The notes: a model not told the origin generated them from the sequence alone. DNA of 64,000 nt from Cellulosimicrobium sp. ES-005 (GCF_040448685.1 NZ_CP159290.1:3348001-3412000); one strand, 5' to 3'. Positions 17,232 through 25,421 are shown, numbered from the stretch's first letter. Numbers and translations are program-made.

Positions 17232-17920
17232 CCCAGTTCAGCTACCCCTTCGACGACCAGGAAGTCACCGAGTCCGAGTACAGCGCGCTCTTCCGCGAGC
17301 TCCAGGACACCGGCGTGACGAGCTCCGGTGGCCTCACCGTGAGCGCTGACAGCTCGGGCCTCAACGTCAAGGTCTCCCCGGGCGACGCGGTCGTCCGCGG
17401 TCACTTCTACAGCTCGACGGGCATCGAGACCCTGCCGATCGCCCCGGGCGAGGGCGCGGCGCGCATCGACACCGTCGTGCTCCGCCTCGACCCGCAGGCG
17501 AACGAGGTCGCGCTCGAGGTGCTCAAGGGCATCGCGTCCACGACGCCGGCGCCCCCGGCGCTCACCCGCACGTCGACCGGCGTCTTCGACGAGCCCCTCG
17601 CCGACGTCGCCGTCCCGGCGAACGCGGTCACCATCGCCGCCTCGGCCGTGACGATCCGCAAGTCGTTCACCGGCACGCGGGTCCGCGAGTGGACCACGGC
17701 CCTGCGCCCGACGTCGCCGCGCCGCTACCAGCTCGGCTACAACACCACGCGCTCGACGTGGGAGTTCTGGGACGGCCAGGGCTGGGTCGACCTCGTCTCC
17801 TGGGCGACGATGCCTGGGCGCCCGACGACGTCGACGAACGACGGCCGCACGATCTTCGTCTCCGACAACGCCCCGACGGCGTCGCAGGGTGCGAACGGCG
17901 ACCTCTGGTTCGAGTTCTGA
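17228..17920 (+). CDS. Baseplate upper / receptor-binding-like tail protein
   Basis: A 230-residue protein. MTQFSYPFDDQEVTESEYSALFRELQDTGV at the N-terminus, then GLNVKVSPGDAVVRGHFYSSTGIETLPI and RIDTVVLRLDPQANEVALEVLKG, is a pattern widespread in actinophage tail genes next to receptor-binding proteins and similar to baseplate BppU N-domains. The C-terminus (YNTTRSTWEFWDGQGWVDLVSW, then ASQGANGDLWFEF) is Trp-rich. GTG overlaps the previous stop; the stop overlaps the next ATG (TGATG). Confidence 0.68.
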   Translation: MTQFSYPFDDQEVTESEYSALFRELQDTGVTSSGGLTVSADSSGLNVKVSPGDAVVRGHFYSSTGIETLPIAPGEGAARIDTVVLRLDPQANEVALEVLKGIASTTPAPPALTRTSTGVFDEPLADVAVPANAVTIAASAVTIRKSFTGTRVREWTTALRPTSPRRYQLGYNTTRSTWEFWDGQGWVDLVSWATMPGRPTTSTNDGRTIFVSDNAPTASQGANGDLWFEF

Positions 17921-18975
17921 TGGCGATCACCTGGGGCGCTGTCCAGCGCAACCTCGCGGTCGGCATCGACATCATCATGTCGCCGGGGTCGGTCGGGGCC
18001 GGCACGACGGCGGTGACCATCACGGTCAACTACTACGTCCGCGCGTTCGAGGCGTACCACGACGACCAGACGATGAACCTCACCGGCGGCTTCTACGGCC
18101 CGGTGAACTACCGCCTCGACTCGAACAACGGCACGACGACGGACCGGCACATCGCGTCGCGGACGTTCACGGCCAACACGAGCTACAGCGGCGGCCCGAC
18201 GTACACATTCGGCGCCTACCTCACGGGCGTCTACAACGGCGTGCAGCCGTCGCACTCGCGCAGCATCACGGTGCCCGCGCGCCCGCCGTCGCCGCCGAAC
18301 ACCTCCGGCAACCCGACCTTCTCGAACGTCACCTCGAGCAACATCCGGGTGACGTCCGCCGTCCCCGGGAACAACGGCGCCGCGATCGTCGAGTGGCAGT
18401 TCCAGCGAGCTACCAACGCGGCCTTCACGGCCGGCGTGGCGACGTACTCGCACAACGGCCACATCCTCGACATCTCCGGCCTGGCGCCGGCCACGACGTA
18501 CTACTTCCGCGTGCGCTCGCGCAACGCGGCGGGCTGGGCCGGCTGGTCCGCCACGGGGTCGCGCGCCACGCTCGCAGCGGCACCGGGCGCCATGGCCGCG
18601 CCGACGATCACGGACGTCCTGCCCACCGAGGCGCGGGCCACGTTCGCGGCGCCCAGCAACGGCGGCTCGGCGATCACTCGCTACGAGGTGCAGACGTCGG
18701 CCAACACGAGCTACTCGCCCGCGCTGACGCACACCGGCTCGAGCCCTCTGCCCCTCACCGGGCTGGACCCCGGGCAGAAGCACTTCGCCCGCGTGCGCGC
18801 GGTCAACGCCGTCGGGGCGGGCCCCTGGTCCGGCTCCTCGGAGTTCACGACGCTGTCCGGCTCGGCCGTCAAGGTCGACGGGATCTGGCGCTCGGCGAAG
18901 ACGTACGTGAAGGTCGACGGCACCTGGCGCCTGGCGAAGGTCCACAAGAAGGTCGAGGGGGTGTGGCGCCTGTGA
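17920..18975 (+). CDS. Tail tip protein with fibronectin type III domains
   Basis: A 351-residue protein. The N-terminal 120 residues form a beta domain (TAVTITVNYYVRAFEAY, YTFGAYLTGVYNGVQPS). Two FN3 domains follow at about 125-222 (WQFQRAT, then LAPATTYYFRVRSRNAAGWAGWS) and 223-310 (ITRYEVQTS, then LDPGQKHFARVRAVNAVGAGPWS). The last 35 residues carry three short repeats of the form VKVDGxWRxAK. FN3 modules in phage tails are thought to aid surface attachment. The repeat tail probably forms a trimeric or multivalent tip (inference). Overlaps the next GTG. Confidence 0.75.
   Translation: MAITWGAVQRNLAVGIDIIMSPGSVGAGTTAVTITVNYYVRAFEAYHDDQTMNLTGGFYGPVNYRLDSNNGTTTDRHIASRTFTANTSYSGGPTYTFGAYLTGVYNGVQPSHSRSITVPARPPSPPNTSGNPTFSNVTSSNIRVTSAVPGNNGAAIVEWQFQRATNAAFTAGVATYSHNGHILDISGLAPATTYYFRVRSRNAAGWAGWSATGSRATLAAAPGAMAAPTITDVLPTEARATFAAPSNGGSAITRYEVQTSANTSYSPALTHTGSSPLPLTGLDPGQKHFARVRAVNAVGAGPWSGSSEFTTLSGSAVKVDGIWRSAKTYVKVDGTWRLAKVHKKVEGVWRL
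18865..18973 (+). repeat. Three tandem VKVDGxWRxAK-type repeats
   Basis: Three copies at the end of the FN3 protein: VKVDGIWRSAK, VKVDGTWRLAK and KVEGVWRL. The spacing is about 12 residues. The DNA copies are similar but not identical, indicating old duplication or selection at protein level. Confidence 0.7.
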
Positions 18976-19301
18976 TCCAGATCGACCCCACCCTGCTCAC
19001 CGCCGGCGCCGCCGGCATCACCGCGCTCGGCACCGTGGCCGGCGTCTTCATCGGACGTCGCAAGGACCGCGAGTCCGCGAACGTCGAGGCTCGCCGCGTC
19101 GACACCGAGGACTGGCGCGCGGTGACCGACGCGCTGCGCACGGACCTCACCGCCGCGCGTGAGGAGAACGCCCTGACCCGGGGCCGCGTCGACGTCGTCG
19201 AGCGCGAGCGAGCCCTGGACGCCGCGTGGATCGTGCTCCTGCGCGACCACATCTACCGCGGCTCGCCGCCGCCTCCGCCGGCGCGACCCACCTCTCTCTG
19301 A
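18972..19301 (+). CDS. Small membrane-anchored coiled-coil protein of the lysis region
   Basis: A 109-residue protein. An N-terminal membrane segment (LLTAGAAGITALGTVAGVFIG) is followed by RRKDRES and a long charged helix to about residue 90, then a Pro-rich end (GSPPPPPARPTSL). One membrane helix plus a coiled coil directly before the endolysin suggests a holin-like, antiholin or accessory lysis protein. No family name is certain. GTG overlaps the FN3 gene stop. Hairpin copy B follows it. Confidence 0.62.
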   Translation: MIQIDPTLLTAGAAGITALGTVAGVFIGRRKDRESANVEARRVDTEDWRAVTDALRTDLTAAREENALTRGRVDVVERERALDAAWIVLLRDHIYRGSPPPPPARPTSL

Positions 19302-19311
19302 CCACCCCGAC

Positions 19312-19346
19312 AAGGGCCCTGCTCCAGCACCGGAGCGGGGCCCTTC
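19312..19346 (+). terminator. Hairpin, identical copy B
   Basis: AGGGCCCTGCTCC / GGAGCGGGGCCCT around AGCACC, then TTC. 33 nt identical to the copy at 16979-17011. Lies just before the endolysin gene. Confidence 0.75.
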
Positions 19347-19372
19347 GTCATGCCCAAAGGAGCACCCTCCGC

Positions 19373-20371
19373 ATGGTCTACATCGAGCCCCGCCACCTCT
19401 GGGGCGCGCGCCACGCCAACGGCGACCTCAACCTCTCCGGCCTCGCGAGCGAGGTCTTCATCCACCACACCGTCACGACCCAGCTCCTCCCGACGGCGAC
19501 CGTCGAGCAGGAGCGCGCGCAGATGCGTTCGATCGAGAGCATCGGCCAGAACCGCTTCGGCACCGGGATCTCCTACAACGTCATCGTCTTCCCCTCCGGG
19601 CGCGCGTACGAGGGCGTGAGCTTCAACCGCCGCGGGACGCACACCGGCGGCCGCAACTCGACGACGCGCTCGATCTGCTTCGCCGGCAACTACGAGGCCC
19701 ACGAGCCGTCCGCGGCGGCCCTCGCGACGGCGGCGGCGATCATCGCCGAGGGGCGCGGCACGCGCTGGAAGACGGGCGCCCCCGTGCGCGCGCACCGCGA
19801 GCTCAAGTCGACGTCGTGCCCGGGCCGCTTCGTCTTCGCGCAGCTCGGCTACCTCGCCTCCGGCGCGACGCAGGTCGGCAACGAGGTCAAGCCGGTCGCC
19901 CCGGCCCCGGCGCCGAGCAAGACGCCCGAGCAGCTCTACAACGCGGGCTTCTCGGTCGCCGAGATCAAGGCGACGCAGGAGAAGCTCAACCGCCTGGGCT
20001 ACCGCCTCGCGGTCGACGGGATCCGCGGCCCCAAGTCGCAGACGGCGATCAAGGACTTCCAGTCCAAGAACGGCCTCACGGTCGACGGCTTCCCGGGCCC
20101 GGCGACGCAGGCGAAGCTCGACGCGCGCCTCGCGCCGGCGGCCAAGCCCGCCCCGAGCGCGGGCCGTGACCTCTACCGCGGCTGCAAGGGCGAGGACGTC
20201 AAGGCCCTCCAGCGCCGCCTCAACCGGGACTACCCGGCCTACTCCAAGCTCGCCGTCGACGGGAGCTTCGGCCCCGCCGTCGAGGCCGTCGTGCGCGAGT
20301 TCCAGCGCCGCTCGGGCCTCAAGGTCGACGGCATCGCCGGCCCGGCCACGCGCCGCGCGCTCGGCCTCTGA
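19373..20371 (+). CDS. Endolysin: N-acetylmuramoyl-L-alanine amidase with two peptidoglycan-binding domains
   Basis: Cuts the amide between muramic acid and L-alanine to release phage. It has 332 residues. Residues 1-165 form an Amidase_2/PGRP domain. Zinc ligands are probably His31 (FIHHTVT), His141 (RAHREL) and Cys149 (TSCPGRF). A Pro/Ala linker (APAPAPSK) leads to two PG_binding_1 domains at about 195-252 and 265-331, each ending in a VDGxxGPxT pattern. No signal peptide is present, so export needs the holin. AAAGGAG lies upstream, near the ATG, after hairpin copy B. Confidence 0.92.
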   Translation: MVYIEPRHLWGARHANGDLNLSGLASEVFIHHTVTTQLLPTATVEQERAQMRSIESIGQNRFGTGISYNVIVFPSGRAYEGVSFNRRGTHTGGRNSTTRSICFAGNYEAHEPSAAALATAAAIIAEGRGTRWKTGAPVRAHRELKSTSCPGRFVFAQLGYLASGATQVGNEVKPVAPAPAPSKTPEQLYNAGFSVAEIKATQEKLNRLGYRLAVDGIRGPKSQTAIKDFQSKNGLTVDGFPGPATQAKLDARLAPAAKPAPSAGRDLYRGCKGEDVKALQRRLNRDYPAYSKLAVDGSFGPAVEAVVREFQRRSGLKVDGIAGPATRRALGL

Positions 20372-20397
20372 CCACCACCACGAAGGGAGCCATCACG

Positions 20398-20655
20398 ATG
20401 GCGAAGCACCTCGACAGCACCGCGCTCGACGCGGCCAAGGCGGACGCGCGTGAGCGCGCGCTGCGCACCCTGTACCAGTCCCTCGGCGTCGACGTCCTCG
20501 TCGGCGTCGGCGTCGTGACCCTCGACTGGGTCGGCGGCGCGGACATCACCTCCGGCGCGGCGTGGGCCACGCTCGGCGTCCTCGTCGGCAAGTCCGCCCT
20601 CACCTCCGTCGCGTCCTACCTGACGCGCCTCAAGGTCGCCCCCACCGCGGCCTGA
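20398..20655 (+). CDS. Holin
   Basis: An 85-residue protein placed 26 nt after the endolysin. A basic N-terminus (KADARERALRTLYQSLG) precedes two hydrophobic segments: VDVLVGVGVVTLDWVGG and AAWATLGVLVGKSALTSVASYL. Size, membrane topology and position fit actinophage holins that time lysis. AAGGGAG lies upstream. A strong hairpin follows the stop and closes the late operon. Confidence 0.82.
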   Translation: MAKHLDSTALDAAKADARERALRTLYQSLGVDVLVGVGVVTLDWVGGADITSGAAWATLGVLVGKSALTSVASYLTRLKVAPTAA

Positions 20656-20663
20656 CACGACAA

Positions 20664-20702
20664 GAGCCCCCACCTGGCATCGCGCCGGGTGGGGGCCCTT
20701 TC
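20664..20702 (+). terminator. Terminator of the late operon
   Basis: AGCCCCCACC pairs with GGGTGGGGGC around a GC-rich loop, then CCTTTCGTCGTTT. It separates the rightward late genes from the leftward accessory genes. Confidence 0.8.
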
Positions 20703-20713
20703 GTCGTTTCCGG

Positions 20714-20983
20714 TCAGAGCTCGGAGCGGATCTTCACCCACTCCTGCTCGTGGCGCCAGTCTGCCTTTGCCGCGAGGCGGTAGACCCCGATGACGACCTG
20801 GACGAGGCCGGCGACGAAGAGCGCGAACCCGAGCAGGCTGAGCGGCGTCTGGCTCGCGACGCCGATCGGGAAGAGCGCGGATCCTGCGAGGAGAAGCCCC
20901 AGCCCCCACGCGAGGACGGACGCGGCCGGCTTGATGAGCTTCGGGACCACGGGTGCGGGAGGCTGGTTCATCATCATGCGCAC
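20714..20983 (-). CDS. Small two-helix membrane protein (prophage accessory)
   Basis: An 89-residue protein. After MMMNQPPAPVVPKLIKP there are two hydrophobic helices, SVLAWGLGLLLAGSALFPIG and LLGFALFVAGLVQVVIGVYRL, then a charged tail (AAKADWRHEQEWVKIRSEL). Lies opposite to the lysis genes. No Shine-Dalgarno is clear, and three ATG codons in a row make the start uncertain. Function unknown; superinfection exclusion or lysis control is possible given topology and place, but unsupported. Confidence 0.6.
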   Translation of the reverse strand: MRMMMNQPPAPVVPKLIKPAASVLAWGLGLLLAGSALFPIGVASQTPLSLLGFALFVAGLVQVVIGVYRLAAKADWRHEQEWVKIRSEL

Positions 20984-21042
20984 AGCGTAGCCGACATCAC
21001 CTGCGCACGTCGTGCGTCACTCGCCCGCGCGCGATCTCCCGA

Positions 21043-21231
21043 TCATCGCCCTCCGGCGTCGGTGTAGCGCTCGACGTAGTGCGCCCACTGGGCGTCGGTA
21101 ACGCTCGCCCAGAGAACGGTCCCGAGGGCCAGGCCGACGCGCTCGGAGAACTCCATCGCGTCGATGCCTGCGGCCTCGAGCCGGTCCCGCAGCGGGGTCG
21201 CCTTCTCGATCCGGTCGGTGGTCATGGTCAT
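21043..21231 (-). CDS. Small prophage protein, unknown
   Basis: 62 residues, MTMTTDRIEKATPLRDRLEAAGIDAMEFSERVGLALGTVLWASVTDAQWAHYV. It is helical without membrane segments or a recognised family. GGAGG sits 6 nt before the first ATG (21231), so that start is preferred over the ATG two codons later. Lies between a membrane protein gene and the DUF2637 gene on the same strand. Confidence 0.6.
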   Translation of the reverse strand: MTMTTDRIEKATPLRDRLEAAGIDAMEFSERVGLALGTVLWASVTDAQWAHYVERYTDAGGR

Positions 21232-21331
21232 CTCTTTCCTCCTGTGGTCGACCTCGCGAGTGCGAGGTGCGCGCAGGCGCCGCGTCGAGCGTAGCGATGG
21301 TCGCTCGTCCCGGCGCGACGCCTGCGCATGG

Positions 21332-22018
21332 TCACGCGGCCTTGATGAGCCCGACGCCGGCCATGTCGCGCAGGGCGGTCTTGACGAGCGTGGGGGACAT
21401 GCCGACGGTCTCGGCGATGTCGCGGACCCGAGCGCGACGACGCGACATGCGCAGGATCGTCGCGAGGTTCTCCGGCGTGCGCTTGGACTGGGGGTGCGGG
21501 CTGGCGAGCGCGGCGAGCAGGTCGAGCTCCTCGGCCTCGGCGGGGCGGAGCTCCTGCACGACGGCGCTGTGCTCGACGTCCTCCTCCGCCACCGGCACGA
21601 CTCGCGCGCCGGGGTTCGCCACGACGAGGCCGGCGAGGTTCTCGAGCGCGGCCAGCGCGGCGACGGGGGCCAGGGCGACGACGACCATCCCGACGTAGGG
21701 CCGGTACTCCTCGGGGATCCCGGCCGTGTGCGCCGCGTTGCCCACGAGGGAGATCAGCGTGAAGAAGCCGAGGAGCGTCCACGAGAACCAGGCCCGCTCG
21801 CCGCGCGCCCGGCGCACGAGCGCGGACAGGCTGTAGACGACCATCGCGACGTCGAGCATGACCGGCACCGCGCCGGCGAGCCAGAAGGGCACGTTGGCCC
21901 AGCCGGCGACGTCGTGCAGCGCGGAGAACGACAGCGCGAACGAGGTGAGGAAGACGAGGCCGGTCCCGACCGCGACGGCGAGGAGGACGGGGCGGGAGTC
22001 AGGGTTGATCTTGTACAT
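21332..22018 (-). CDS. DUF2637 membrane protein with C-terminal winged-helix segment
   Basis: A 228-residue protein. The first 130 residues hold about four membrane helices (VLLAVAVGTGLVFLTSFALSFSAL, VPFWLAGAVPVMLDVAMVVYSLSALV, WFSWTLLGFFTLISLVGNAAHT, VGMVVVALAPVAALAALENLAGL), the DUF2637 pattern seen on actinobacterial plasmids, conjugative elements and phages. Residues 165-228 look like a winged helix (ENLATILRMSRRRARVRDIAETVGMSPTLVKTALRDMAGVGLIKAA). In integrating elements such proteins are linked to DNA spread or maintenance. Its job in this prophage is unknown. Start supported by GAAAGG 9 nt upstream. Confidence 0.78.
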   Translation of the reverse strand: MYKINPDSRPVLLAVAVGTGLVFLTSFALSFSALHDVAGWANVPFWLAGAVPVMLDVAMVVYSLSALVRRARGERAWFSWTLLGFFTLISLVGNAAHTAGIPEEYRPYVGMVVVALAPVAALAALENLAGLVVANPGARVVPVAEEDVEHSAVVQELRPAEAEELDLLAALASPHPQSKRTPENLATILRMSRRRARVRDIAETVGMSPTLVKTALRDMAGVGLIKAA

Positions 22019-22047
22019 CGCGGTGGGCCTTTCGGTCAGGGTCAGGG

Positions 22048-23049
22048 TCAGGCTGCGGCGGACAGGGTGTTGCGGCGTGCGGCGGTGAGAGCGGCGCGGA
22101 CGGCTGCGGCGGCGGAGGTCAGGGCCTCGCCCTGCACCGCGGCCCGGTCCTCGGCCTCCCACGTCGCCTTGCGGGCGGCGAGTGCGCGCTGGCGCTCCAT
22201 GGCTGCCTCCTGGCGCTGCACGGCCCGGGGCTTGGCGCCCTCGGAGACGGCCTCGCGCAGGACCCAGACCAGCCAGCCCAGGACGCTCGCCATGTCGCGG
22301 CCGACGTGGACGCGGCCGTGGCGGTGGTGCCAGGAGTCGATCGCCGTGACGACGTCGCCCTCGGTCCAGGTCTCGTCGACCCCGCCCCGCTCGAGCGCCG
22401 TGATGAGCCCGCCGATGTGCTGGCCCCGGGAGATCCAGGGCATCTGCGTCTCGACCTTGGCTGCGAGGCGCTGGAGCCGGAGGCTCCGCGGCTTGCGGTT
22501 CTTCGTCGAAGAGCTCTTCGTCCGGCGCGCCGTGCGCGCTTGGTGATCGAGGGAGAGGTCAGAGGAAGACCCAACCCCTGACGGGGTGGGTGGGGTGACA
22601 GATGCGAGAGCAGCCGGCACGGCCAGCGCCCGCGTCGAGGTCTTGCGGATGACCGTCCGACCCGTCGCCTCACGGGCAGCCTTGCGGACCGGGCCCGCGA
22701 GGTGCTGCCCGCGGTCGACGACGACCATGAGGCCGAGCTCGCGGAGGTCGGCGAGGCGGCGGAAGACGGTGCGACGGGACACCCCGACGCGCGCCGCGAT
22801 CGTGGCGACGGACAGCGACACCGAGCGGCCGGTCTGGCCGTCAGCGGCGGCGGCGAGGACCTCGACCACCTGGAGGAGGGAAGCGCGGCGGTCGGCGCGC
22901 CAGCGGGCAGCGTCGGCGACCACCTGGGCGGCGCGCTCGTACTGCTCGCGGGAGCTCCACGCAGGGATCTGCGCGTAGGTGCCCGGCTCGAGTTCGATCT
23001 CGAACCGGCGGCCGCGACGGCGGCGCGCGGGGACGGTAGTCTTGCTCAT
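22048..23049 (-). CDS. HTH protein, replication- or regulation-like
   Basis: A 333-residue basic protein and the last prophage gene before the host junction. A helix-turn-helix lies at about 78-115 (SLSVATIAARVGVSRRTVFRRLADLRELGLMVVVDRG). The middle is a basic Ser/Lys/Arg linker (HQARTARRTKSSSTKNRKPRSLRLQRLAAKVE). The C-terminal part (EGDVVTAIDSWHHRHGRVHVGRDMASVLGWLVWVLREA) resembles actinobacterial plasmid replication-associated HTH proteins. With the DUF2637 gene it gives this end a plasmid-like flavour. A DNA-binding role is well supported; replication initiation is only a guess. Confidence 0.68.
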   Translation of the reverse strand: MSKTTVPARRRRGRRFEIELEPGTYAQIPAWSSREQYERAAQVVADAARWRADRRASLLQVVEVLAAAADGQTGRSVSLSVATIAARVGVSRRTVFRRLADLRELGLMVVVDRGQHLAGPVRKAAREATGRTVIRKTSTRALAVPAALASVTPPTPSGVGSSSDLSLDHQARTARRTKSSSTKNRKPRSLRLQRLAAKVETQMPWISRGQHIGGLITALERGGVDETWTEGDVVTAIDSWHHRHGRVHVGRDMASVLGWLVWVLREAVSEGAKPRAVQRQEAAMERQRALAARKATWEAEDRAAVQGEALTSAAAAVRAALTAARRNTLSAAA

Positions 23050-23068
23050 GTCGGGGCTCTCTCCCGGC

Positions 23069-23107
23069 CATGCCCCCGGACCGTTGGCGCGGTCGCGGGG
23101 GCCTCTT
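23069..23107 (+). terminator. Hairpin facing the host junction
   Basis: GCCCCCG pairs with CGGGGGC, followed by CTCTTTGTGCTT when read rightwards. It would stop rightward transcription from the prophage into the split host gene. It also overlaps the probable promoter of the leftward HTH gene. Confidence 0.5.
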
Positions 23108-23114
23108 TGTGCTT

Positions 23115-23165
23115 GGACTAGTTGGCGCTTTGCCCTAGCACGTCTGGACCTTCTGCTGCGTCAAC
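23115..23165. other. Right prophage attachment site (attR), estimated
   Basis: To the left lies phage sequence with an imperfect inverted repeat, CTAG-TT-GGC-GCTTT-GCC-CTAG (23118-23138). To the right, from about 23143, the reading frame becomes the conserved WTFCCVNCLHVLDELRELEE segment of an NHLRC2-like thioredoxin domain. The frame is closed by TAG at 23136, so host homology begins at the junction. The crossover lies in or next to TCTGGACC. The left attachment site and integrase are outside the window. Confidence 0.7.
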
Positions 23166-25046
23166 TGCCTGCACGTCCTCGACGAGCTGCGCGAGCTCGA
23201 GGAGCGGCACCGCGACGTGCTGGTCGTCGTCGGCGTGCACTCGGCGAAGTTCGAGCACGAGGCGGACCCGGCGGCGCTCGCGGCCGCGGTCGAGCGGTAC
23301 GAGGTCCACCATCCCGTGCTCGACGACCCGGAGCTCGTCACCTGGTCGGCGTACGCGGCGCGCGCCTGGCCGACGCTCGTGGTCGTCGACCCCGAGGGCT
23401 ACGTCGTCGCGCAGATGGCGGGGGAGGGGCACGCGTCCGCGATCGCCGCCCTCGTCGAGGAGCTCGTCGCGGAGCACGACGCGAAGGGCACGCTGCACCG
23501 CGGCGACGGCCCGTACGTGGCGCCCGCGCCGTCGTCGGGCACGCTGCGCTTCCCCGCGAAGGCGATCGAGCTGCCCGGCGGCAACCTCCTCGTCGCGGAC
23601 GCGGGGCACCACGCGCTCGCCGAGCTCCTGCCCGACGGCGAGACCCTCGTCCGGCGCATCGGGTCCGGCGAGCGCGGGCTCGCCGACGGCGGCCCGGACG
23701 ACGCACGATTCGCCGAGCCCAACGGGCTGTGCATGGTCCCGGTCGAGCTCCGACCGTGGCTCGGGTACGACGTCGTCGTCGCGGACACGGCCAACCACGT
23801 CCTGCGCGGGGTGCGCCTCGCGGACGGCCACGTGACCACCGTCGCAGGGACGGGCGAGCAGTTCATGGTCGGCGGGGTCGAGAACGTCGTGCTGCGGGAG
23901 GGACGGGGCGCCGACGTCACGGGCCACGGTCCTGCCGCGGCGGGCGGTCAGTACGCGCCGCTCGACGTGCGACTCTCGTCACCCTGGGACGTGGCCTGGT
24001 CGCAGGACCTCGCGGCGTTCGTCGTGGCGATGGCCGGGAACCACACGCTGTGGGTGTTCGACGGCGAGCAGGGGTCGATGACGCACCTCGCCGGGACCAT
24101 GAACGAGGGCCTGGAGGACGGGCCAGGCGCGTCGGCCTGGTTCGCGCAGCCGTCCGGGCTGGCCGTCGACCAGGACGGGGCCGTCTGGGTGGCCGACGCC
24201 GAGACGTCGGCGCTGCGCCGCGTGACCGCGGTCCCCGGCGAGGGTGTGGAGGTGCGGACCGCCGTCGGGCAGGGGCTGTTCGACTTCGGCCACCGCGACG
24301 GCCCGGCCGAGCAGGCGCTGATGCAGCACCCGCTCGGGGTCGCGACGCTGCCGGACGGGAGCGTCGTCGTCGCCGACACCTACGACGGCGCGCTGCGCCG
24401 GTTCGCGCCCGCGCCCGGTGACGCGGGGAGCGTCGGGGACGACGCCCAGGGGACGCGGCTCGCGGGCGAGGTCACGACCCTGGCGACGGGCCTCGCGGAG
24501 CCGAGCGGCGTCGTCGTGCAGGTGGGCGAGGGGGCGGACGGCGAGCCGCAGGTCCACCTGCTCGTCGTGGAGTCCGCGCCGCACCGCCTGACGCGCGTCG
24601 CGCTCCCGGCGTCGCTCGCGGGCGAGGTGCTCGACGGCGGCGCGCACCGCACCCAGCGGCCCGTCACCGACATCGGGGCAGGGCCGTTGTGGCTCGACGT
24701 GCCGTTCGTCCCGGCGCCGGGGCAGAAGCTCGACGACCGGTTCGGCCCGTCGACGGAGCTGCGCGTGAGCGCGACGCCGCCCGAGCTGCTGCTGTCCGGG
24801 GACGGGACGGGCGTCGAGCTCGGGCGCGACCTCGTCATCAACCCGGAGGTCCGCGAGGGCGTGCTGCACGTGACCGCGCGGGCGGCGTCGTGCGACGTCG
24901 TCCCGCTCGGCCCGGACGGCGAGCCCGACCCGGACGTGTTCCCCGCGTGCCATCTCGCGCAGCAGGACTGGGGCGTGCCGGTCCGCGTGGTCGACCGCGG
25001 TGAGCCGGGCGACGTCCCGACCCTCACGCTGCCTCTGAGGGGGTAG
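23139..25046 (+). pseudogene. NHL-repeat/thioredoxin-like protein, 5' end cut off by the prophage
   Basis: The remaining 635 codons begin inside a thioredoxin-fold active site (WTFCCVNC) and continue with VVVGVHSAKFEHEAD, then five or more NHL beta-propeller repeats (ELPGGNLLVADAGHHALAELLPDG, ANGLCMVPVEL, PSGLAVDQDGAVWVADAET, HPLGVATLPDGSVVVADTYDGALRRF) and a C-terminal beta domain. This is the NHLRC2-like layout. About 60 expected N-terminal residues are absent, and a TAG lies in frame just before the homology. Re-initiation at GTG 23217 would give a propeller without the CxxC motif. Precise prophage excision would be expected to restore the gene. Confidence 0.82.
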
Positions 25047-25087
25047 GCCGGCGTCGCGGGGCCCAGCCCGGGCTGGTGCCGGACATG

Positions 25088-25122
25088 CCCAGGGCCAGGC
25101 TTCGAGGAAGCCTGGCCCTGGG
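25088..25122. terminator. Perfect 15-bp hairpin between convergent genes
   Basis: CCCAGGGCCAGGCTT pairs with AAGCCTGGCCCTGGG around CGAGG. Placed between the NHL gene (+) and the small secreted protein gene (-), it can serve both strands. Confidence 0.82.
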
Positions 25123-25133
25123 TGCGGGTGTCG

Positions 25134-25382
25134 TCAGCAGACGGTCCAGGAGTGGCCGAGGATGTGGCCCGCGGTGCTGAAGACCTTGGACTGGCCGGCC
25201 AGGAGCCGGTAGGAGGCGGTGGCCTTCGCCCCTCCGCCGTTGGCGTAGGACACCACGAGGACCCTGCAGCTCCCGAACGTGTTGGTGTACGTCCGGGTCT
25301 CGGCCGCGTTCGCGACGGTGGGCGCAGCGACGGCCAGCGCCGCAGCGGTGGCGACGACGGCGACGAGCCTCTTGAACTTCAT
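25134..25382 (-). CDS. Small secreted protein, unknown
   Basis: 82 residues. A clear signal peptide (MKFKRLVAVVATAAALAVAAPTVANA) is followed by a mature part of about 56 residues with two cysteines (FGSCRVLVV and the C-terminal SWTVC) that could form one disulfide. The mature part is beta-like (ATASYRLLAGQSKVFSTAGHI). GGAGG lies about 8 nt before the ATG at 25382, which is favoured over an in-frame upstream ATG without a signal peptide. No family recognised. Confidence 0.75.
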   Translation of the reverse strand: MKFKRLVAVVATAAALAVAAPTVANAAETRTYTNTFGSCRVLVVSYANGGGAKATASYRLLAGQSKVFSTAGHILGHSWTVC

Positions 25383-25404
25383 CGTTCCCCCTCCATTGGG
25401 TGGT

Positions 25405-25419
25405 GATGCCCGGGGCATC
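25405..25419. promoter_or_regulatory. 15-bp palindrome upstream of the secreted protein
   Basis: GATGCCC-G-GGGCATC, 23-37 nt before the start codon of the small secreted protein. A regulator site is possible but unproven. Confidence 0.35.
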
Positions 25420-25421
25420 GT

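Noticed and set aside
22034-22050. Three GTCAGG copies in a row as a possible origin repeat
   Set aside because: Only three short copies at the stop codon of one gene; too little to call an origin.
20714-23049. Integrative conjugative element rather than prophage
   Set aside because: DUF2637 alone is weak evidence; the linked full set of head, tail and lysis genes shows a phage.
23217-25046. Intact NHL gene starting at GTG 23217
   Set aside because: Clear homology continues upstream of this codon to the CxxC motif and then stops at the prophage junction, so the gene is truncated.
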